Notes: a model not told the origin generated them from the sequence alone. DNA of 5,735 nucleotides from CAYJEQ01 sp964371155 (GCA_964371155.1 CAYJLI010000087.1:1-5735); one strand, 5' to 3'. Shown: positions 1 through 5,735, counted from the first letter of the stretch. Made by a program: numbers and translations.

Positions 1-88
1 GGTCTTCTCTTAAAAGGTCGATTAATCTTTTGCTATCTTCTACTTCTATCGAAGTTGCTTTTTTATTTAAGGTGAAATTTAGTTTCAT
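1..88 (-). CDS. Partial [2Fe-2S] iron-sulfur subunit of a xanthine dehydrogenase-family molybdenum hydroxylase (N-terminus only)
   Basis: The minus strand from the ATG at 86-88 reads MKLNFTLNKK, continues through ATSIEVEDSK and ends at RLIDLLRED at the window edge, 29 residues without a stop. This is the typical opening of the small ferredoxin-like subunit of molybdenum hydroxylases: a beta hairpin with a 'FTLN.K' strand, then the 'LLD.LRE' helix that precedes the first cysteine cluster. The iron-sulfur cysteines lie outside the window. The family protein is about 150-170 residues, carries two [2Fe-2S] clusters and passes electrons from the molybdenum site to a flavin subunit. A GAGAGG ribosome binding site at 99-104, inside the end of the upstream gene, lies 10 bases before the ATG. 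Only 6 bases separate this ATG from the upstream stop, so the two genes are surely co-transcribed. The assignment rests on 29 residues plus this context. Confidence 0.82.
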   Translation of the reverse strand, partial: MKLNFTLNKKATSIEVEDSKRLIDLLRED

Positions 89-94
89 TGTGTT

Positions 95-2386
95 CTATCC
101 TCTCTTTGCTAAATACTCGCAGATTACATCCGGGCTCATTGGTATTGTGCTGATGTCACTGTCGAGTGCATTGTTTACAGCTCCCATTAGAGCGGCTGCC
201 GGTGGAACATTACAAGCCTCACCAATTGATTTAGAATCATATGGGCCTTCACAGTTTCCGTCTTCAATGAACGCAACCCTTACAGAAGGAGCTTCGTATG
301 AATTAAACACATGATAGTCTTTTAGTCCTCCAAAAGGAACACCATTTTTGCGGTATTTAATATGCTCGCTCAGTGCCGAACCTGCTGACATCTGTACTGC
401 ACCCTGTGTCTGAGCTACGCAGATTTCCCTGTTAATAGCCTGACCGATATCGAGTACAGAAACAAAATCAAGCACTTTTGTCATACCAGTGTAGGTATCA
501 ACTTCAACATATGCAAAATTTGTGCCTGCAACAATGTCGTTCTGGGTTGGGGTGTGATTGAATGTTACAAATATTTCAGCCTGATATAGCTGTTGTGATT
601 TTCTCACAAGCTCGGTGAAAGGATATCCGATTTCTCTATTTGACTTACAGTAAACAAATTTACCTTCTGTTTCAACATCGTTTATATCCACACCCTCAAG
701 GTCTGCAAAGTGCTTTTTAATTCTCTCTTTTAGAGCTACCGCCGCACCGTAGGTTGCTTTACCAACGGTTACAGTAGTTCTACTTGAGTAACAACCAAAA
801 TCGAATGGTGTTACATCAGTGTCGCCCTCTTTGATCTTGATGTCGTCCACATCGAGGCCTAAAGTTTCAGCGGCGATCATTTTAAATGCTGTTACTGTAC
901 CACAACCATGGTCATGAATTGTAGCATTTACGCTTACAGTTCCGCTCTCTGTCAGACGCATGTCAACCCTTGCAAAGTCGGATTTAAATGGATAGAATCC
1001 ACTTACATGGCCAGAGGAAGCAACGCCTATACCCCTTTTATAGCGGGTGTTTTCAGCGTTAAACTTAGCAACTTCTTCTTTTTTGCCATACCAATCAAAC
1101 ATTTCACAACCCTTTGTGAGGGTTTCTTTTGTTTTAAGGTTATTTAGGGATACATTGTATTTTATATCAATAGTGTATGGCTCTTTAGCATTTTTAAGCC
1201 TTAGCTCATATGGATCCATACCAAGCTTTTTAGCCGCAATATTTACATTGTGCTCCATAATTGTATTTGCTTCGGGAGCTGTCCAACCTCTGAATGCACC
1301 GCTTACGATTGTATTTGTAATGGTAGTTCTACCATCGTATTTAACACTCTTTATCTCATATGTTTTAGAGAACTTTGTACCTAAAGTGTTTAGATAGTTT
1401 ACAGAGTTGCCCACATATGCACCTGCATCAAGTGTAACATCACAATCAACATTGCACATTGTACCATCTGGCTTATAATCAACCTTCATAACAGCATCAA
1501 TAGGCGAACGGCTATAAGTGGAAACTATTGTTTCGTTTCTGTTGTAAACAAGCTTTACTGGTCTGCCCGTTCTGATAGCAGCAGCAGCCGCAACAGGCTC
1601 AAGCACCCATTCCTGCTTAGCGCCGAATGAGCCACCCATTGTGGTTTTTACAACTCTGATTTTATTAAAGTCCATATCAAATATGGTTGCAAGCTGTGTT
1701 CTGATACCGAAAACTGCTTGGTTTGGCGAGAACACTTCAAGCTCTTTTGTGTATTTGTTATAGGTGGCTACACATGCATGGGTTTCCATACACAGGTGAT
1801 TAATCCTTGAAAGATGGATTGAGCTTTCAACTGTGATTAAATCGTCGTCCGTACATACTTCACCCACTGTGAAAGGATCCGCCTTTAGCACTGCACCCTC
1901 TTTGTGAACATTGTCTATAATGCCGGTGAGTGTTTCCTGTGCTGTAAGTGCAAATGGGTATTCTTCATACTCCACTTCTATAAGAGAAACTGCTTTTCTT
2001 GCTATTTCCTCTGTTTCAGCAATTACACCTGCCACACGGTCGCCCACAAAGCGAACATGCTCATTAAATATTCTTTCGTTGAAGATGATTGGTCTTGCTG
2101 GCGGTACATTATGCACTGGTTTTTGCAGAATATTCTGCCCTATCTGTGTGTGATAACGGCTGTAAGTATTATGCTCAAAATTGAAGCAGTCAATAATATC
2201 AACTACACCTTCAAGCTCAAAAGCCTTTGAATAATCAAGTTTTTTAACCTTACCATGTGGTATGGTGCTAAATAAAATTGCCATATGAAGCATTTTATCA
2301 AGCTTCATGTCCCCTGCATAAATAGCTTTTCCGCTCGCTTTGAGCTCAGCATCATGGATGGGATAAGTAGTGCCTATATGTTTCAT
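95..2386 (-). CDS. Xanthine dehydrogenase-family molybdenum-cofactor-binding (large) subunit
   Basis: This complete 763-residue protein is the catalytic subunit of a molybdenum hydroxylase, which oxidises C-H bonds of N-heterocycles or aldehydes using water and a Mo-pterin cofactor. The hammerhead domain (roughly residues 15-125, with KASGKAIYAGD near the start) is followed by the two molybdopterin-binding regions (about 140-400 and 420-750). Visible signature residues by comparison with bovine xanthine oxidase are Gln223 in SPNQ (matching Gln767), GGSFGAKQ at 251-258, Arg366 in GAFRG (matching Arg880), and Glu723 in SIGEA (matching the catalytic Glu1261). Length agrees with split-type large subunits of about 750 residues. 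The ATG at 2384-2386 was chosen because AAGGAGG lies 6 bases upstream; an in-frame ATG at 2446 would add 20 residues with no Shine-Dalgarno sequence. The substrate cannot be read from sequence: xanthine, another purine, nicotinate or an aldehyde are all possible, and the position of bovine Glu802 is Gln258. The gene heads an operon with the iron-sulfur subunit downstream. Confidence 0.93.
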   Translation of the reverse strand: MKHIGTTYPIHDAELKASGKAIYAGDMKLDKMLHMAILFSTIPHGKVKKLDYSKAFELEGVVDIIDCFNFEHNTYSRYHTQIGQNILQKPVHNVPPARPIIFNERIFNEHVRFVGDRVAGVIAETEEIARKAVSLIEVEYEEYPFALTAQETLTGIIDNVHKEGAVLKADPFTVGEVCTDDDLITVESSIHLSRINHLCMETHACVATYNKYTKELEVFSPNQAVFGIRTQLATIFDMDFNKIRVVKTTMGGSFGAKQEWVLEPVAAAAAIRTGRPVKLVYNRNETIVSTYSRSPIDAVMKVDYKPDGTMCNVDCDVTLDAGAYVGNSVNYLNTLGTKFSKTYEIKSVKYDGRTTITNTIVSGAFRGWTAPEANTIMEHNVNIAAKKLGMDPYELRLKNAKEPYTIDIKYNVSLNNLKTKETLTKGCEMFDWYGKKEEVAKFNAENTRYKRGIGVASSGHVSGFYPFKSDFARVDMRLTESGTVSVNATIHDHGCGTVTAFKMIAAETLGLDVDDIKIKEGDTDVTPFDFGCYSSRTTVTVGKATYGAAVALKERIKKHFADLEGVDINDVETEGKFVYCKSNREIGYPFTELVRKSQQLYQAEIFVTFNHTPTQNDIVAGTNFAYVEVDTYTGMTKVLDFVSVLDIGQAINREICVAQTQGAVQMSAGSALSEHIKYRKNGVPFGGLKDYHVFNSYEAPSVRVAFIEDGNCEGPYDSKSIGEACNVPPAAALMGAVNNALDSDISTIPMSPDVICEYLAKRG

Positions 2387-2392
2387 AATTTT

Positions 2393-2399
2393 CCTCCTT
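2393..2399 (-). promoter_or_regulatory. Ribosome binding site of the molybdenum subunit gene (decides the start)
   Basis: The minus strand reads AAGGAGG followed by AAAATT and then ATG at 2386. The match to the 16S anti-Shine-Dalgarno sequence is near perfect and the 6-base spacing is good. It favours the ATG at 2386 over the upstream in-frame ATG at 2446, which has no such site. Confidence 0.9.
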
Positions 2400-2513
2400 G
2401 GTTGAAATATTAGCGAAAAAATGCATATCTCAACATATTCCATCATATTTTAATGAATTATCATATTAAAGTGTGTGCGCGGTAAGAATATGTTTTAATA
2501 TTTGAATCCGTAT

Positions 2514-2528
2514 TATCGTTACACGATA
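2514..2528. promoter_or_regulatory. 15-bp inverted repeat at the predicted transcription start of the molybdenum hydroxylase operon
   Basis: On the plus strand TATCGT and ACGATA are perfect 6-bp arms around a TAC centre. The repeat ends one base downstream of the transcription start expected from the consensus promoter at 2536-2564 (start near 2529). A repressor bound here would block promoter escape, so it may be an operator. The same bases could form a short hairpin at the 5' end of the mRNA. I do not recognise the cognate regulator. Confidence 0.45.
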
Positions 2529-2535
2529 CACCATA

Positions 2536-2564
2536 ATTATACTCTAAAGAATTTGCAGTGTCAA
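2536..2564 (-). promoter_or_regulatory. Consensus sigma-70/sigma-A promoter for the molybdenum hydroxylase operon
   Basis: The minus strand carries TTGACA (2559-2564), exactly 17 bases of spacer (2542-2558) and TATAAT (2536-2541), a perfect match to the housekeeping promoter consensus. Transcription should begin near 2529, giving an untranslated leader of about 143 bases before the ATG at 2386. It shows that the molybdenum subunit gene is the first gene of its own transcription unit, separate from citDEF. Such a strong core promoter usually needs a repressor if the enzyme is inducible, which fits the inverted repeats at 2514-2528 and 2618-2647. Confidence 0.88.
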
Positions 2565-2617
2565 CGAAAGTGAGATGTAAGACATTTATTTTAATTAAAA
2601 ATAAGAAGATTGAATAA

Positions 2618-2647
2618 TTGGATGTATACATTATTGTATACATCCAA
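2618..2647. promoter_or_regulatory. 30-bp perfect palindrome with two TGTATACA boxes (probable transcription factor operator)
   Basis: Perfect 13-bp arms, TTGGATGTATACA (2618-2630) and TGTATACATCCAA (2635-2647), flank a TTAT centre. Each arm holds TGTATACA, itself a palindrome; the two boxes have centres 12 bp apart, about one helical turn, a geometry expected for two cooperating dimers. The box resembles the T-n-GT-n-AC-n-A type sites of GntR-family (FadR/FCD-like) regulators, but this is inference from pattern. Its centre lies about 104 bp upstream of the predicted start at 2529, so it could serve an activator, an upstream repressor site, or a divergent gene hidden in the gap. As RNA it could form a 13-bp hairpin, but neither strand has a T run directly after it, so a terminator is less likely. 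Confidence 0.7.
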
Positions 2648-2658
2648 CAAAATGAAGC

Positions 2659-2758
2659 NNNNNNNNNNNNNNNNNNNNNNNNNNNNNNNNNNNNNNNNNN
2701 NNNNNNNNNNNNNNNNNNNNNNNNNNNNNNNNNNNNNNNNNNNNNNNNNNNNNNNNNN
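2659..2758. other. Assembly gap (100 N)
   Basis: Exactly 100 undetermined bases, the conventional placeholder for a scaffold gap of unknown length. The gap removes the last residues and stop codon of citF. A reading frame stays open by chance across the N run and into the promoter region down to 2461, but that extension is not coding: it covers the palindrome and the consensus promoter and its translation resembles no CitF C-terminus. Further citrate lyase genes or a regulator could be hidden here. Confidence 0.97.
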
Positions 2759-4131
2759 CTGCCGTCTCGGTACATTACCTTAGCCACAACTCTCTCACCT
2801 GTTTTAATAGGGTTTGCAATTCCTGTGAGCTCCTCTGCAATTTCCTTTAGCTTTCCGATTTCCACAATCGGAAGCCCTGCTTTTACAAGGCTTTCTTTTA
2901 GCTCACTTCTTGCAGGATTTACCGCTATACCATGCTGTGTAACAAGCACATCCACTGTGTTTCCTGGTGTGGTCACACAGTGCACCTTGTCCACTACAAT
3001 GGAAAGTCTTGCACGGCTGAGTGGTGCTACTATCATTGTAATTTTTGCACCTGCGGCGGTGTCGCTATGGCCTCCAGAGCCACCCATAATATAGCCGTTT
3101 GAATCGGTGTGAACATTTACATTGAAGTCGGTGTCTATCTGTGTAGCTCCGAGTATTACCACATCGAGGCTGTCCACTGCGGCAGAGCTCGCTGTTGGGC
3201 TTGCATATCTCATTGAGGATACTTCCATATGCTTTGGATTATTCTTTATAGATTCCACTGCACCTAAATCAAAGCACTGCACATCTATAAGCGCCTCAAA
3301 GCATCCCTCATTTAGCATATCCACTAAATAACTTGTGATACCGCCGAGTGCAAAGCTTCCTTTTATGCCTTTTTGTATCATCAAATCTTTTAAGTATTTT
3401 GCGGCGGCAAGTGAAGCTCCTCCCGCACCTGTTTGGAAAGAAAATCCGTCTTTTAAAAGCCCTGAATGCTCGATTACATCCACCGCATACCTTGCTATTG
3501 CAAGACCTACGGGGTCACGGGTTATCTTTGTTGTGCCTGACACTATTCCAGATGGGTCGCCGATTTTCTCCACTTCTACCACATGGTCAACATATATCTC
3601 TTCTATCGAATAGTCGATAAGTGGGTATGGCACGATATTATCGGTGATTACAACTACTTTCCCAGCCGCCATGGCATCTGGGAATGCATATCCCATAGAG
3701 CCGCAGGCGGAAACGCCGTATTTACCCGAGCAATTGCCCATTGGGTCGGCTGTTGGTGCGGCGATAAACGCTACATCAATGGGACTTTCACCGCTTAAAA
3801 TAGCCGCTGGTCTGCCGCCGTGACTTCTAAATATAACAGGCTTATCCATTATGCCCTCGGAAACTACTTTTCCAAGTTTTGCGCCCATGTAGTTTGTTTC
3901 AATTTCAGTTACCACGCCATTTTTGATGTGATCTATCAGTGGTGCATGGACATCAAATAGTGAGCTTGCATTAATCTTTATATTCTTTATTCCAAGCTCC
4001 GCCACTGCTTCCATAACCATATTAAGCACATGGTCGCCGTTTCTTAGGTGGTGGTGGAAGGAAAGTGTCATTCCATCTTTTACACCTGCGGCTACTACCG
4101 CTTCTTTAACAGAATTAATCATCTTATTCAT
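2759..4131 (-). CDS. citF: Citrate lyase alpha subunit, citrate:acetyl-ACP transferase (3' end lost in assembly gap)
   Basis: CitF exchanges the acetyl group on the CitD prosthetic thioester for citrate, releasing acetate and forming citryl-ACP, in the cytoplasmic citrate lyase complex. The visible 457 residues carry the family landmarks: SFHHHLRNGD (24-33), SHGGR (103-107), FQTGAGGASL (232-241), ALGGIT (261-266), DFNVNV (335-340), GGSGGHSDTA (350-359) and QHGIAVNPAR (399-408). They end in MYRDG, which in known CitF proteins lies about a dozen residues before the C-terminus, so little coding sequence is missing. The start at 4131 is supported by GGAGG at 4140-4144, 8 bases upstream, within the end of citE; the genes overlap by 8 bases. 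Compared with the roughly 510-residue enterobacterial CitF as I recall it, the N-terminus lacks about 45-50 residues, so the full protein would be near 470. Substrate class is secure; citramalate lyase is the main alternative. Confidence 0.93.
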
Positions 4132-5002
4132 TTACAGCACCTCCGCTTATAGCCTTAGCCATCTCGATAACTTGTCTGGCACGCTCGACTATTGGCGCAT
4201 CTATCATCTTGCCATTTAGTGAGACAACGCCTTTACCCGCCGCTTTTGCTTCTTCTATAACTTCAAAAACTCTGTAAGCGTATTCGATTTCTTTCTCTGT
4301 TGGGCTAAAGACTTTGTTTATTCCAATTACATGGCGTGGGGAGATGGACGCCTTACCGCTAAAACCCATCGATTTTGCAACTTCCGCATCGTGAATGAGC
4401 CCTGCATCGTCGTCAACATCGGTGAACGGTGTGTCGTAAACCTCGACCCCAGCAGCCCTTGCCGCTGTAACAAGACGGCTTCTGCTGTACATTATCTCAG
4501 CACTTTCCTTTGTGCGAATACATCTCATGTCAGCGGTTAAATCTTCCGCACCTAAGAATAGTCCCTGCACCCTATCGCATGAAGAAGCTATCGAAAATGC
4601 ATTTTCCACACCCATGGTGGTTTCTATTAGTGGCACAAGCTTTACAGTGCCCACATCCATGCCATGCTCTTTTTCAAGCTCGGTTATATATTCATCTATT
4701 TCGGTTACATCTTTTGCAGTGTTTATTTTAGGGGGTAAAATCGCCGCAGGTTTTAATGGAATAATCTCTTTTAAATCGTCTTTCCAGTAGGAAGTATCGA
4801 TAGAATTAATTCTCACTATAACTTCGCTTCTTTTAAACTTAAGTGTTTTAAGTGCATTCCTCACCAAAATTCGAGCAGAATCTTTCTCGGTGGGTGATAC
4901 TGCATCTTCTAAATCTATTATAATACTGTCAGACCCAAGCAAATCCGCATTAAGTAGCATACCGGGATTGTTGCCGGGGAAAAATAACAAACTTCTTCTC
5001 AT
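4124..5002 (-). CDS. citE: Citrate lyase beta subunit (citryl-ACP lyase)
   Basis: CitE cleaves citryl-ACP to oxaloacetate and acetyl-ACP, the bond-breaking step of citrate fermentation. The 292-residue protein has the normal family length and belongs to the HpcH/HpaI aldolase (TIM-barrel) superfamily. Visible landmarks are RSLLFFPGNNP (3-13), DLEDAV (30-35), VRIN with Arg64, PPK (90-92), PLIETTMGVENA (124-135) with the likely metal ligand Glu127, GAEDLTAD (151-158) with the likely metal ligand Asp154, and GKASISPRHV (216-225). The start at 5002 has AGGAGGT at 5011-5017, 8 bases upstream, and shares one base with the citD stop (TAATG), suggesting translational coupling. It ends 8 bases inside citF. 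Stand-alone CitE-like proteins act on other acyl-CoAs, but the citD and citF neighbours make the citrate (or citramalate) lyase complex far more likely. Confidence 0.96.
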   Translation of the reverse strand: MRRSLLFFPGNNPGMLLNADLLGSDSIIIDLEDAVSPTEKDSARILVRNALKTLKFKRSEVIVRINSIDTSYWKDDLKEIIPLKPAAILPPKINTAKDVTEIDEYITELEKEHGMDVGTVKLVPLIETTMGVENAFSIASSCDRVQGLFLGAEDLTADMRCIRTKESAEIMYSRSRLVTAARAAGVEVYDTPFTDVDDDAGLIHDAEVAKSMGFSGKASISPRHVIGINKVFSPTEKEIEYAYRVFEVIEEAKAAGKGVVSLNGKMIDAPIVERARQVIEMAKAISGGAVNE

Positions 5003-5274
5003 TATGCTCTACCTCCTGCCGCTCTAAGTATAGCTGTTTCCATTCTTGCCTTTATTACAAAGTCCACAGCGCCTCTGTCGTTTACATTTACCAAAGCATT
5101 TTCCACACCGAATTCTTTCAGTGACTCCCTAATGGTTTTTTCAATAGCTTCGGCGAATTGATTGTAGACAATTGATTTTATCTCGACAGTTATGCCGTTT
5201 TCTGCTGGAGATATTTCCACAAAAATGTCGTTCGACTCAATAGTACCCGCCACTGCTTTTGCCACTATCTTCAT
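5002..5274 (-). CDS. citD: Citrate lyase gamma subunit (acyl carrier protein)
   Basis: CitD is the small acyl carrier protein of citrate lyase. It carries a phosphoribosyl-dephospho-CoA arm on a serine, which shuttles acetyl and citryl groups between CitF and CitE. The 90-residue product begins MKIVAKAVAG and then TIESND. Starting at the ATG at 5272-5274 puts the serine of this motif at position 14, the position known for the modified serine in enterobacterial CitD. An upstream in-frame GTG at 5281-5283 would add three residues; I prefer the ATG because GAGAGTG (5281-5287) then serves as a modest ribosome binding site 6 bases away. The C-terminal half has NVNDRGAVDFVIKAR (63-77), matching the conserved 'DKGALDC.I.AR' region. 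The protein is slightly shorter than the usual 98 residues. It is the first recognisable gene of the citDEF unit; no citC precedes it here. Confidence 0.95.
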   Translation of the reverse strand: MKIVAKAVAGTIESNDIFVEISPAENGITVEIKSIVYNQFAEAIEKTIRESLKEFGVENALVNVNDRGAVDFVIKARMETAILRAAGGRA

Positions 5275-5303
5275 ATGTAACACTCTCGCTTTCTAATTAT
5301 TTA

Positions 5304-5361
5304 GTGATAATCAGGACTCATTTCAGAGATTTAGCTCACTGCATACTGCGCTGATTAGCAC
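5304..5361 (-). promoter_or_regulatory. Inverted repeat in the citD leader (possible mRNA hairpin)
   Basis: On the plus strand GTGATAATCAG (5304-5314) and CTGATTAGCAC (5351-5361) are complementary at 10 of 11 positions, separated by 36 bases. In the minus-strand transcript they would form a long stem about 30 bases before the citD ATG. It could stabilise the message, act as an attenuation or regulatory leader, or mark two half-sites for a protein. The function is unknown and the pairing may be chance. Confidence 0.35.
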
Positions 5362-5389
5362 GACAATTCTTATATTTCTTACAGATATA

Positions 5390-5395
5390 ATTATA
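5390..5395 (-). promoter_or_regulatory. Candidate -10 box of the citDEF promoter
   Basis: The minus strand has a perfect TATAAT at 5390-5395, which would start transcription near 5383 and give a leader of about 109 bases before citD. The -35 position at 17-bp spacing (5413-5418) reads CTTTTA, a poor match, and a TTGCAA at 5426-5431 is too far away. A weak -35 could mean dependence on an activator, as citrate operons often have, but the site may also be a chance match in AT-rich DNA. Confidence 0.4.
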
Positions 5396-5598
5396 CACAA
5401 AATTTTAAAAAATAAAAGGGTGTTGTTGCAAAGACTTCATTTTTTTAGTTTATAGTCATAAATACTACATTTTTAGCTTTTTTAATATTCAATATGCACA
5501 AAATATTTATCACTTATATCCTTTAAAAGAGTGGTAAAATGCGCCTATTTGGGGTGAAGAATTGTCTTTGCATATCTGCCACGATGTTTAAGCTTTTG

Positions 5599-5627
5599 TT
5601 GATTTTGCTTTTTTATTAATATATAAT
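5599..5627 (+). promoter_or_regulatory. Candidate plus-strand promoter divergent from citD
   Basis: The plus strand has TTGATT (5599-5604), 17 bases of spacer (5605-5621) and TATAAT (5622-5627). This is a good housekeeping promoter match and would start transcription near 5634, away from citD. A divergent gene, such as a citrate-responsive regulator, would lie mostly beyond the window. The region is so AT-rich that a chance match is possible. Confidence 0.4.
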
Positions 5628-5698
5628 GGTTGTGGAGATTATTTATATTTTGTGTAGCGAGTAAATGGTGAAAAATGAAGTTTTACTTGATTTTTTTC

Positions 5699-5731
5699 AA
5701 AAAATCATGGGGTATGGGGTGAAGCCCCATA
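5699..5731 (-). terminator. Possible Rho-independent terminator of a minus-strand gene beyond the window
   Basis: On the minus strand TATGGGG (rc of 5725-5731), a CTTCA loop and CCCCATA (rc of 5713-5719) form a perfect 7-bp stem. A second CCCCAT (rc of 5707-5712) could pair with the same 5' arm as an alternative 6-bp stem, and that one is followed after two bases by six T (rc of 5699-5704). This layout fits an intrinsic terminator for transcription arriving from above 5735. An additional A/T palindrome at 5688-5707 overlaps the T run. Confidence 0.42.
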
Positions 5732-5735
5732 AATA

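Larger units (their letters stand above)
5275..5735. other. AT-rich intergenic region upstream of citD, no supported gene
   Basis: These 461 bases contain no reading frame that I recognise as a protein and no tRNA-like or known riboswitch pattern that I can see. They hold a candidate citD promoter (5390-5395), a leader inverted repeat (5304-5361), a candidate plus-strand promoter (5599-5627) and a terminator-like hairpin at the far end (5699-5731). The citrate lyase ligase gene citC, often found directly upstream of citD, is absent from this stretch. Confidence 0.7.

Noticed and set aside
2387..2446. Extension of the molybdenum subunit to the upstream in-frame ATG at 2446
   Set aside because: No ribosome binding site precedes it, the added 20 residues match no family N-terminus, and a near-perfect AAGGAGG sits correctly before the ATG at 2386.
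2618..2647. Reading the 30-bp palindrome as an intrinsic terminator
   Set aside because: The stem is AT-rich and neither side is followed directly by a T run. The internal repeated TGTATACA boxes fit an operator better.
5275..5290. Catabolite-repression (cre-like) site near the citD start
   Set aside because: AGAAAGCGAGAGTG matches only part of the consensus and the overlap with the ribosome binding site explains it adequately.
5427..5680. Short inverted repeats TGCAAAGAC (5427-5435) with GTCTTTGCA (5564-5572), and CTTCATTTTT (5435-5444) with AAAAATGAAG (5671-5680)
   Set aside because: I considered ends of a miniature mobile element, but matches of 9-10 bases are expected by chance in about 450 AT-rich bases, and there are no target-site duplications or consistent outer ends.
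5665..5735. Plus-strand open frame from ATG at 5665 (MVKNEVLLDF and onward, 23 codons to the window end)
   Set aside because: There is no convincing ribosome binding site, the frame crosses an A/T palindrome and a G/C hairpin, and the peptide resembles no family I recognise. It is too short to support as a gene.
1..5735. CRISPR array, tRNA, rRNA, insertion sequence or phage genes
   Set aside because: No regularly spaced repeats, cloverleaf-like segments, transposase-like frames or phage-like proteins are visible on either strand.

Overview
The window looks like chromosomal DNA from a low-GC Gram-positive anaerobe, most likely of the Clostridia. I infer this from the AT-rich intergenic DNA, strong AGGAGG-type ribosome binding sites, consensus sigma-A promoters, and the pairing of citrate lyase with a molybdenum hydroxylase. 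No rRNA or marker gene is present, so the taxonomy is only inferred. All recognisable protein genes lie on the minus strand, so transcription runs from high to low coordinates.

From 5274 down to the assembly gap lies a tightly packed citDEF cluster encoding the three structural subunits of citrate lyase. CitD is the acyl carrier protein, with a candidate prosthetic-group serine at Ser14. CitE is the citryl lyase beta subunit and CitF the citrate:acetate CoA-transferase alpha subunit. citD and citE overlap by 1 base, citE and citF by 8 bases, which suggests translational coupling. The accessory genes citC, citX and citG are not visible. CitF loses its last residues in a run of exactly 100 N (2659-2758), the usual placeholder for a gap of unknown size. 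Adjacency of citF to the next genes is therefore not proven.

Below the gap is a regulatory stretch of about 270 bases: a 30-bp palindrome built from two TGTATACA boxes, a perfect consensus promoter (TTGACA, 17 bp, TATAAT), and a 15-bp inverted repeat next to the predicted transcription start. This promoter serves a second operon. Its first gene is a complete 763-residue molybdenum-cofactor subunit of the xanthine dehydrogenase family (95-2386). Six bases later comes the start of the matching [2Fe-2S] subunit, cut off by the window edge after 29 codons.

The 461 bases upstream of citD (5275-5735) hold no gene I can support. They contain a probable citD promoter with a leader hairpin, a possible plus-strand promoter, and a G/C-rich hairpin with a T run that may terminate minus-strand transcription entering from outside. 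I found no CRISPR array, tRNA, insertion sequence or clearly novel system. The most interesting material is the unexplained operator architecture between the two operons and the atypical active-site neighbourhood of the molybdenum subunit.
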